This document shows, piece after piece, positions 11,781 through 21,391 of a DNA stretch of 64,000 bases (position 1 is its first letter; each line of letters begins with the position of its first letter). The translations under genes were made by a program, and so were the position numbers. The DNA comes from Acanthornis magna (lineage: Eukaryota; Chordata; Aves; Passeriformes; Acanthizidae). The stretch covers positions 6,483,501 through 6,547,500 of the forward strand of contig JAWUZG010000018.1 of assembly GCA_036785705.1 (NCBI GenBank), read 5' to 3'. The notes beneath the pieces are model-generated. The model made no database searches and was not told where the DNA came from. It saw only the letters and a program-made list of their open reading frames with translations.

Positions 11781-12793
11781 AATTTTAGGAAAGCCCTTTG
11801 AATTGAGTGCGAGGACATTATTTCATGATATACTAGTTCATTGCGGATTATTGTCTGCATCTTTGAAGTTTTGAAACTGAGGAAGGATTAAATTTGATGT
11901 GGTTGACCTTCTGATCCCATTAAAATTGGTTTTATCACTTGTTTTGTCTCTTTTAGGAACAGGTGGACCCTGTGCTGAGAACTGAAAACACCTCTGTCTC
12001 CATAAAGTCCTAGGGAAAAAACCCAACGCCAAAACAAAAAAATGTTATAACTGTAGCCCAATCTCCTCAGAAGTTTTTTTCTGCAGTTGCACCGTTTCTG
12101 CCCATTAAATCATTGTGATATTGAAAGCCAAAACAGATTAAACTATTTTCTTAAACTTTGATTCTTTAAAATACACACACTATAGTATAAATCAACTACC
12201 TTCCTTAAGTTCTAGTTTGAGTAAATTGCATGCTTTTAACAACATTACAATCCTGAAATGACAAAAAATATCATATCAAAGTCCTCACTCATTTCCAACA
12301 GTGCAAAAGTAAAGAACATCAGATGAAGGAGGGTAACTGCCCTCACCTTCGAGGTTGGTGTGCATTTAGCATTACTAGATCCCAAACCTAGTTAAACCAG
12401 TCCTCCCTATGTGATTGAAGGAAACAACCACAAATAGCTTAGTAGTGCCCATCTACAGATTTTGATAAAAGGAAAAGATTAATTCATGCTGGACTAGCTG
12501 CCTCTTGGGTGCAAATTAACCCATTTCAATGCTCAAGACACCTGTAGAAATGGATCACAATTTGTATTGATCTCCTCATTTTAGAAAGAAAAAAAGTGCT
12601 GCTTTACATACCCAACTCAGTGATTTTTTTTAACATATAAAGTTCATAAATGATTGAAGTCCAGAATAAAAAATACTGTCGGTAAGTCAGTAATAATGGG
12701 TTGAACACTATAAAATGGCCACTTTCCATAAAACTTGAATCTAATATTAATAGAGTCTCCCAGAACAGTACCTTTGTTTGCAAATTCATATAT

Positions 12794-12821
12794 AACTCAT
12801 ATATTCATTCATATATGAGTT
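12794..12821. repeat. perfect 11-bp inverted repeat, 6-base loop
   Basis: AACTCATATAT and ATATATGAGTT flank the loop TCATTC. The stem is AT-rich, and the site is intergenic between the two CpG islands. Confidence 0.8.
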
Positions 12822-14149
12822 TCTGCAAAAAGAAGCAGCTAACACTGGAATGCTAAGATTAGTTTTATTTAGGATAATACCTTGTCATGAAGAGCAATCA
12901 AGGTCTATAGGTAATTTTTAGGGGGACTTAGTATCACTATAAGCAGCTGGATGAAGCTTTAATTTAATACAGCTCTACGATAAGTTTTTTTCCCTCAAAT
13001 CATCAGCATAAACCTTTTCAGTTCCAAGAATGCTAGTGCACATCCAGCAAACATATGGCTTGGGGATATATATACACACACTGTCTAAACAAACTGGTGT
13101 TCTTTTACCTCAGAAGGCATTCTCATCTTTGTAATTTAGGTAAAGTTCCCAGGAAAGCTTAAGTATCGGTGTTTTGCTTTGTTTCTAAAAGTAGCTGGGA
13201 ACATTTGCTGAATGTTGCTTTCATTTTAAACCTAATCCTTCAGAAACTGTAACTGTCCTCCTTATTCTTTCACAAAGGCCACAGTCTGCCTCTGTCTTTG
13301 ATGCAGTGGAGAAGAATGTAAATATTGAAACAGAATACTTTTATTAGGAAAAAATGAATCAAACTGCCGAAGTTTACTCATCTAAAGGTATCAGGACGGT
13401 CTCTACTTGCTGCAAGAAGGCATGAATATAGATATGCCAGGTGGAATTTATGCCAAAACCAATTCTTCCCTGCCATTTACATACCGTTTCACAAATAGCA
13501 AAGAGATAGATGGAGGAGCCAGGGTAATGACAGCAGCCTACATTGATACTTTATCCTCTTGTTGGCTCCTAATCTCATAGTATGACTTGATTATAGTCTT
13601 GCTCTGTTCTTTCTTAAGCTTTTCTCATTTGCCTTGTACAAAGTGTGGATGCTCTCTTTGACACAAACTGTGCTATACGTGGGCCTCTGACACTGTTACC
13701 TTGATAAGACAGAAGACGTAGGCAGGATGCTGCCAACTACAAGCTAAGCAGTCACAATTGTCTTAAATTAAGTATCAAGAAAGTCACCTGGTGAACAGAA
13801 CAATTAATGTACCTTTACATTTCCCTCCTGTCGTGTTTTAAGGTGGAAGTCTCTAAGAATAAAGGCGTTTATTAACATGTATTTGCTCTAGCTCTTTGTT
13901 TCAGTGTGTTAAAATTTGCCATTCCCCTAACCATTTCCCACTGAAGGCCAAGGTCACTGCACAGAGCACTTCAGACTTACTTGGTAACAAGTTTGCTTTC
14001 TTTCTAACCTCTCAGGGATGCCGTAAAGACAGTTTGTGGAGCCACAGGGGCTCGTGGAGCAGATGAAAACCACTCTCCAGCCTTGCAGTGTATATATTCC
14101 CCGACAGTTTACGTGGCACTTAGAGCGTTTATCAGCAAGACAGCCCAAA

Positions 14150-15180
14150 TGGCCTAGGGATGGCAAGAGAACCGAGGTGGATGTCGTGGGGCGAACGCAG
14201 CCGTGGCGAGGCGGGAGCGGCACTAGGGCCGCTGGCACGGGTGCCACTGGCACTGTGTGCCCGTGTGCGGTGTCCCCAGCGATGCGCGCCCGCGCTCTCC
14301 GGGCTGCCCGCACCGCAGGCTCGGGCTGCACCTGATGGGGCTCACACGGACACGGGGCGGGAGCACGGAGGGCTCTCCTGGCCGGGGCGAGGCCGGGCTG
14401 GGGCGCCGCATTCCGCCACCGCCCTGGTGGCCGGGCTGGCCGGAGGCCCCGCCGCGGTGCCGGGGCCGCTCCCGCACCTGTCGGGGCCGCGGCGGGGCCG
14501 GCGCTGCCGGGTCCTGGCGAGCTGCGCCGCCTCCCCCGGGAGCTCCGGGCGGAGCCTCCCCTCCCTCCCGTCCTCCCTCCCCCGGCTCCCCGAGCGCCCC
14601 GAGGCAGCGGCGGCTGCCTGCGCCCGCTCCGCTGGGAGGAGGAGGAGGCGCCCCGAGCCACGGGCGCTGGGAGCAAAGCAAAAAACAGTTCAGAGCGGTG
14701 GGCGCCTTCCGGAGGGCAACACCCATGTCCCACAAGCAGGGTATCTGGAAACGCGCTCCTTCCCCCGGCACTCGCTGTCCCTTCTCATCCCTCCGTTCCC
14801 TTCTCAGCCTGCTCCATCTCTCCTCCCCAGTCTCTGCTTCTCCCCCCCGCCGCCACTTTCCCTTGTCCCCTCCTCAGCGCCGTGCCCCGCTGGCCCCCAT
14901 GCCCGACTGACTGTGCCTTTCCTCCTGCCCAGCCGGCGGCCCCCCAGGCGAGAGCGCGGCTGACTGGTGCCTGTACCAGCTCAATGGAGCAGCCGAGTTC
15001 GAGGTGTCTGAAGGTGAGTACCGGGGTGCCGAGGGGGCTGTCCCGGCCGGCAGCGTGCGGAGGAGCGGGGCTCGCTGCAGGGACAGCGGCAGCGGCAGCC
15101 GCCCCAGCGCTGCGAGGCGCCCGAGGCGGTGCGGTGCCCCGGGCAGGAGGGGAGGTGGGCTGGAAAAGGGCTCCCCGCCG
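14150..15180. promoter_or_regulatory. PPP2R2C: CpG island of PPP2R2C
   Basis: About 1 kb of very GC- and CpG-rich DNA that includes the coding exon at 14933-15013. The region is open in several frames on both strands, which is expected for GC-rich sequence that lacks AT-rich stop codons. The strand of transcription follows from the splice signals of the exon. Transcription start and 5' untranslated exon limits are not visible. Confidence 0.75.
14933..15013 (+). CDS. PPP2R2C: PPP2R2C amino-terminal coding exon (PP2A B55 gamma subunit)
   Basis: This exon appears to encode part of a B55-type regulatory subunit of protein phosphatase 2A, a WD40 propeller that chooses substrates for the phosphatase. 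It gives 26 codons ending WCLYQLNGAAEFEVSE. That aligns without gaps to the WCFSQVKGAVDDDVAE segment of PPP2R2A, sharing W, C, Q, G, A, V and E. The acceptor is CCTTTCCTCCTGCCCAG and the donor is GAAG|GTGAGT. The leftover G fits the next family exon, which begins with ADIISTVEF. An in-frame TGA at 14908-14910 shows that translation must start in an upstream exon. The PPP2R2C name rests on head-to-head placement with MAN2B2 as in human. The standard PPP2R2C amino end (MGEDTDTRK type) differs, so this is an alternative amino terminus or, less likely, another B55 gene. Confidence 0.75.
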
Positions 15181-18100
15181 GTGGTTGGCGTGTTCCGGGC
15201 CTTGTGGAAGTGTCTTGGCTGGTTTTGTTTTGGCTGTTTTCGGGGGAAAAGTTTGTTTTGCGTGTAGCAGGCTAGGTGGCACGAGTGGTGGTACCACCTC
15301 TTGGCCTTGGTGGTGCTGGTGGGCTGGTGCAAGGTGGGCTGGAAAGTTTTTCTGGCCTTTTTTCACCCCTTAACTTTGAAGAAAGAGGTCACCTGGAAAG
15401 TTTGGTTTATTGATATTCTGTGATCAGAAGAAGAACAGTGTTCGAGTGCCAGGGCAGGGAAGTCTCCCCACTATATTCAAACCACGTATGGTTTAGAGTA
15501 TGTAGCGTATTTAAACTTAGGTGTGAACCTGTGTTTTCCATGATGCCAGATGTGTAGTGTGCAGTGCCATGAGCATCTTCCAGTATCTGTCTTCAATGAG
15601 TTAAGTGGAACTAAGACTTCATCTCGATGCTTTTGGTCTGCTGGAGTGATTTATTTCTAAGAAGAATGTATTTACTCTTTGTAAAGGTTTAAAATGCATC
15701 AGAAGTTGAGTTAGACTGAAAAACTTTCTAATACTGAGGAAGGTGGCACACTGTAATAGATTGGCTTCAGATTCAACATTAGAGAAAGCTTTTCAACAGG
15801 GGAGCACTAGAATATGTGAGTTAGGTAGAAAATAACATCCCACTCGTTTGAGGTATTTAATGTTTGTTTCACAAACATAGGTTGAAGTAATAAAGCTACA
15901 GACCTTGCCTTGGAGCAGGCAGGAAGATCACCTATTTGGGGTCTTTTCAACTATGGTCTGTGATCCTTTGGGATGTGAAGTTTAGTGTTACGTCTTGCTT
16001 TTTGCTGTCTGGAGAAATCATTTAAACACCAGTGTACTAATAATAAAACTGTAGCTCGATCAAGGTTTTGAATTAAGTTTTTCTTCCAATTATTCCATGG
16101 TGGTTTATATTTCAAGGTGTACTTAATAGAGTGTGTTTACATGCAGTTGCATACTAAAGCATTTATCAAAAGATGTTGTGATTTTTTGCCTACATGATTT
16201 TTTTTTTTGGTGAAACTGCATACCAAACCAGATGTGATGACGATAGGTGGGGGTGGAAATTACATCCGTGTGAGGGAGTGTAATGAGTGAGTGACAGCAT
16301 TTCTTAGGCATCACAGAATGCTGAAAATGAGCTTTAGGTTGGCATTTACTTTCATTTAAAGATTTGAATGAGTAAAATATGCTTCTTGACCTCATTTGTC
16401 TGGGTAAATACCAGTGTTTCAGCATTGCTTTGAGATGATAATGTTTTTTCTCAACAGGTGTTTTATTCCCTTGATTTATTGGGTCATCTCTTTTCACAGG
16501 GCATATTTTTTAGAATTACTTTGCTAATCCAGACTTCAGTTCTCTTTAATGCTGCCCGTTTTTGGATTCCCAATTTTATTCCACAACTTAAATAGGAATT
16601 TTACATGCTTTCTCTTTACTCAGCATGGGAATATGTGAAATTCAGAGACCAGGAAATAAGCTGAAGCAATGTAATTTGATCACACAAACTGTAGAATCAA
16701 AGTTATACACAGGCAGTAAACCCTGTTTATGTTAATAGGATTGTATATAAATATGGTATGTATTTTCCAGAGTACATGCTGTCTATTAAATGCCACTGAT
16801 ATCTAGGAGCACATACAGCAATGTAATCAGCACACTTTGCAGAAGTGAAAAACAATTCAAAGAAAAGTCCGTGGTGGCAGGTGACTTGATCTCTTTTGCA
16901 TTACAGTGTTTTTTGGATAGAGTCCAAACCTTTTCCTTTGCTGAAGTTTGCCTTTAAAATAAATTACACAGAGCCAGACAGAATCTTCAGTTTAAAGTGG
17001 ATTGTTCCTATGACTTCCATTGCAGACTTTCTTTTCTCTCTTTATCCCAGTTCTTTCTACTTTTCAGAAAGGCCACAACTTGTAATTGAAGCTGCATTGG
17101 TTAGGATCACCTAGCTGATGGACAGAAGGATTGGCTTATCTATATTAAATATTATTGTGTGATTTATATATCTAGATAGATATCTGTGTATATAAACATT
17201 TGCAAATCAATGTTGTAAGTTCAGTTAGTCTTCTAGGCATCTCTTGCTGCTTTTGCTATCGAATGCCTGCCTTGACCTTGTGGTACTCTGTCAGTTAGAC
17301 TTCAAAATTATGTTCTGCAACATTTCTGTCTTAGCCTAGGGAAGAAAATTATTCTTTTTCCAAAAATAGATGTGTTAGATGAAAAACATTCATTTACATA
17401 ACAGAAAAGCAAAATTGCATATTTCAAATTGCAAAGGAAAAATAGAGCATAGTAAGTAAAATATCACAATCAAAGCCAAGATAATCATGTTTGATTTAGT
17501 CTTGCTGCCTTGAAACAAAATCCTATTTCAAATATTGCTACTTCTATAATTAACGTCTAAGTGCAAAATGTATTTTATTAATGCTAAAGATCTTAAAGCA
17601 CTTTGCTCACAGTAAGTGCAGCTTCACAAAAGCTGTATGAAGAACAGTATTAGTGTATCCATTTACAGGCATCAAGAATGAAATGTAGAAGTTACAGATG
17701 TGGTTTTTTTAGACACTGAATGTCAACTATTAAGCAGATAGCAACTTTGGACTTCTCAAAAGTCAAATCATTTGCTGCTTGTCCAATGGTCTAGTGGACT
17801 GTTAAGAGGACTGCTTGTTCCAGAGTCTTTGCTGTAAGTTCCAAATCACATTAACTTGCAAACTGTGTAAGTTAATGTGTTTGAAATATTTAATCTGTGA
17901 ATTCTAAGCTGGCATTATGTTATTCTAGATATGAATGATTATATGTTTAATGAAAAGATTCAGTCACAAATCATATTTTTAGTTTTCACTCTTAAAGTTA
18001 CCTCATCAAGGACTTGAAATTGGTTTACAGTATAAATTTTCTTTTCACTTATTTTGTAACTTTGTACTCTTGAGTGGTTGAAAGCTCTGTTAGCATCTGT

Positions 18101-18618
18101 TAGCCTTGTGAATTGCAATGTGAACCTTCCTATTACTTACCTTGTGCTGCTCTAACATTGTCTTTTATTTATGAGCAATTTGAAGTGAGATTTATTGCCA
18201 AGATGGGTAATCTACTGTTTTGTTGTAGAAGTACAATTGAACAATGTACCAGTTTAAGGAACTAGAAGACTTGTGAACTGATTAACAAGAGTTTAATCAC
18301 TGTCAGGTTTCCCTCCAGTAGGTTTTTGTTTACTGTAGTTTTCAATCAAAGACAGTAAGTCTGGCTTTGGTTCAGTACTGTCTTTTCCATTATTTCACCA
18401 ATTCCATAGAAAGCAATGTGATTACACAAGCTTACAACTAAAGTAATGTTTTTGTGAGTCATGTGTTCATTAGTAGGGTCTAATTAAATAGGAAGTCTCC
18501 ATCTGTAGATGCTTTCACAGCCCAGACCTTTTGTGGCAGAACCAAGTAAGTGATTTTCCCTTAGTCTTTTACAAAAAGGCACGGTACCAGTCCTTTCCTT
18601 AACAGTTTGCCAAGATTT
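15014..18618 (+). other. PPP2R2C: PPP2R2C long intron, 5' segment
   Basis: The intron opens at GTGAGT after the exon. The first 170 bases belong to the CpG island and the rest is AT-rich. One decayed CR1 3' end lies at 15715-15975. No further exon with both good splice sites and a family match was seen. Confidence 0.65.
15715..15975 (+). mobile_element. decayed CR1 LINE 3' fragment
   Basis: Degenerate match to the CR1 3' end in sense orientation. It includes the blocks AACATTAGAGAAAGCTTTTC, CATCCCACTCGTTTGAGGTA and CTTGCCTTGGAGCAGG, then a weak GTCTGTGATCC end. It is old, and its limits are uncertain. Confidence 0.5.
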
Positions 18619-18678
18619 CTTTCAAAGGATCATCACTGATCCTTTGAAAGGATGGAAATACAACATTGTATTTCCATC
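18619..18678. repeat. two adjoining perfect hairpins
   Basis: Hairpin one has a 14-bp stem, CTTTCAAAGGATCA and TGATCCTTTGAAAG, around the loop TCAC. Hairpin two starts on the very next base and has a 13-bp stem, GATGGAAATACAA and TTGTATTTCCATC, around a two-base CA spacer. Both stems are perfect. The pair ends 54 bases before the CR1 element at 18733. Confidence 0.9.
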
Positions 18679-18732
18679 TCAGCTGGATGGTGTGCTTTAT
18701 AGAACTGGGCTTCCAGTTGTCCAGTTTGGAGA

Positions 18733-20010
18733 TCACAGAATCACAGAATATGCTGAGTAGGAAGGGACTCACAAGGACCACTGAGTCCAACTCCTGGCCC
18801 TGCACAGCACCATCCCCAAGAATCACACCTTTTGCCTGAGAGTGTTGTCCAGACTCTTCTTGAACTCTCTCAGATTTGGTGCTGTGCCCACTGCCCTGGG
18901 GAGCTGTTCCAGTGCCCAATCACCCTCTAGGTGAAGAACCTTTTCCTAATATCCAACCTCAACCTCCCCTGACACAACTTCAGGCCATTCCCTCGTGTCC
19001 TGTCAGTGTCACCACAGAGCAGAGATCAGTGCCTGCCCCTCCTCTTCCCCTCTTGAGGAAGTTGTAACTGCAATGAGGTCTCTCCTCAGTCTCCTCTTCC
19101 CCAGGCTGAACAGACCAAGTGACCTTAGCAACTCCTCACATGGCTTCCCCTTGAGGTCCTTCACCACCTTCACTGACCTCCTTTGGATACTTTCTAATAG
19201 CTTTATATCTTTTTAAATTGCAGTGCCTCAAGCTGCACACCGTATTTGAGGTGAAGCTGCCCCAGGTCAGAGCAGAGCAGGACAATCCCCTCCCTTGCCT
19301 GGCTGACAATGCTGTGTCTGATGTCCTCGGGACAGGGATGTCCCTCCTGGCTGCCAGGGCACTGCTGACTCCTGATCAACTTTCCATAAACTAGGACCCC
19401 CAGATCCCTTTCCATGGCACTGTTTTCCAGCCCCTCATTCCCCAGTCTGTCTGGACATCCAGGGTTGCCCCATCCCAGCTGCAGAATCTGGCAGGTTCCC
19501 ATGTTCCTTTCATATGCCTGGTGATTGCTCTGTCCTCTCATTTATTGAGGTCTCTCTACAGGGCCTCCCTGCCTTTGAGGTAGGCAGCAGCTCCTCCCAG
19601 TATTTATCATCTGCCGACTTGCTCAGAGTCTGTTCCAGTCCCATGTCCAAGTCATTGATGAAGATTTAAAGAGCACAGGGATGAGGATGGAGCTCTGTGG
19701 AGCCCCACGAGTGACAGGTCCCCAGTCTGATGTCCCCCATTCACTATAACCCTTCATGCCCCACCCATGAGGCAGTTGCTCACCCATCACAGAATGTGTT
19801 TATTCAGCTGTGTGCTGGACAGTTTGTCCAGAAGGATCCTGTGAGAGACAGTATTGACAGCTTTAATAAAATCCAGAGATGACATCAACTGGCTTCCCTT
19901 GATCAACTAGGTGGGTTACTTTGTCATAAAAGGAACTCAGGTTTGCTAAGAAGGACTTCCCTCTCGTGAAACCCTGCTGGATGTGACCAGGGACTGTGAG
20001 ATGTAGTGAG
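18733..20010 (-). mobile_element. CR1 LINE, 5'-truncated, about 1.3 kb
   Basis: The left end carries TCACAGAATCACAGAAT, the reverse complement of the CR1 3' octamer repeat, so the element reads on the minus strand. The body shows the usual CR1 3' untranslated blocks. Farther in is a decayed reverse-transcriptase carboxyl end, including a MERDLGVLV-type segment near 19200-19541 minus. Frameshifts and stops interrupt it throughout. The right limit is approximate. Confidence 0.85.
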
Positions 20011-20114
20011 CTGAACCGTGCCTTTTCTGAAGACCACGATTCTGTTTTTATTCAAAGGAAATCAAAATCCTTGCAAGGGATTGGTAGTCCCCTTGCCTCA
20101 CCCCAGTGTACATT

Positions 20115-20250
20115 TACAGAATGACAGTATCAATCAGGTTGGAAAAGGCCTCTGAAATGGAGTCCAACCTATGACTAAACACCACCATGTCATCTAGACC
20201 ATGGCACTGAGTGCCATATCCAGTCTTAAACAGCTTAGGACACTGCCAGC
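20115..20250 (-). mobile_element. CR1 LINE 3'-end fragment
   Basis: Carries ACAGAATGACAGTATCAATC, then GGTTGGAAAAGGCCTCTGA and GAGTCCAACCTATGAC, all standard CR1 3' end blocks in reverse. Only the terminal 135 bases or so are kept. It lies between two larger CR1 copies and is probably an independent insertion. Confidence 0.8.
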
Positions 20251-21391
20251 TTGGATTCAGTGCTATGGGGTGTGTCACAGGGCTTGTGTGTACCCTGACA
20301 TACCCTCTGATGCTGTGCCTGTGGATAATACAGTTATCCAGTCCTGTCTCTTACATCCCTGTTTATATATTCAGCAAGTCCCTGTATTTCATCCCTTCTT
20401 TATTTTGCACTGACTTTTATTGGTATTTGGTTGGTTAACTATCACTGATGTCAGAGAGCTGCTGCAGCACAGGGAAAGGGCTTCTGTCTGAAGTGTTGTC
20501 ATCATAATTTACTCCCATTTGGATGTGGTTGTGTAAGACCAGACCCAATAAATGACTCATTACAAGAAAATGTGGCTATTTGATTATAGCTCCAGTTGTT
20601 GCTGCACAATCTGACATTAAGTTTCAATATGAAAAGTTCAGCATGATAGGCAAATGGGAGGGGTTAGAGTGTATTCAAATTGTGTTTATGGTAGCTTTAC
20701 TTCTAGTGATACTTTTCTACAGTAGTCCACTTGTGATTTTTTATTTGTGGTTTATGGAATCTTTGTTTATACATGACATGAGTTTTGTAAGAATCATTCA
20801 CTCAAATATTTCTGTAGATTGTTACAAAAAGACTGACAATAAAATACCAGAAAATACATGCACTTGTTATGGAAAGGAAAAGGTGAGTGACTTATTTACA
20901 TTTCTTCTTTGTTGTTTCCTGTGTTGGTATTTTGATTAAGAGTTGGTTTGAATTTATGGAATAATTTTTTTTAAAGTACATTAAGATGATTTAATTACAA
21001 TGATTCATAAAATCCTTGCCTACGTCGTGTTTCCATTGGAACTTAATATGAGTGCTAGAGTGTGTTTTCTCCTAAGTCATTAAGTGTCATTTGACCATAA
21101 AATAAATACTTGTTAATTATTTTATTCTGCAAATGTCTGACTGAAGATATTAACTCTTTTTCGTAGCCTGAAAAGTGGTGTTACTGTTTGGATTAAGCTT
21201 GAAAAACAGACTAAGCTTTTTTTTTTACCAGGTTTTCAGATTTTCCTTTTTCAAGGAGTTCATACACTCCTCTAACATTCTGTACGTCTTTAACTAATTC
21301 TCTGGATCTTTAATGCAGATCCATAAGCTGCAGCCTTCATCATCTCAGTTTCCAGAATGTGGTCTTCAGCCAGTTTCCTTTTTACTTTCTA
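20251..21391 (+). other. PPP2R2C: PPP2R2C intron, unique segment
   Basis: AT-rich spacer between CR1 copies. No gene, RNA or repeat is recognised. Confidence 0.6.

Larger units (their letters stand above)
11661..14140. other. intergenic region between divergent genes
   Basis: AT-rich DNA between the MAN2B2 and PPP2R2C CpG islands. It includes a CTTT/poly(T) tract at 11743-11780 and an AT-rich hairpin at 12794-12821. It may contain untranslated upstream exons of either gene, but none can be identified from the sequence alone. Confidence 0.6.

Noticed and set aside
14985..15016. ATG inside the PPP2R2C exon (MEQPSSRCLK reading)
   Set aside because: It is out of frame with the WCLYQLNGAAEFEVSE reading and would not join the ADIIST exon in frame.
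14036..15373. Open frames of up to 267 codons across the second CpG island
   Set aside because: Composition is Pro, Ala, Gly and Arg rich in all frames and on both strands, with no family match. Only the short spliced exon at 14933-15013 has family similarity and good splice sites.
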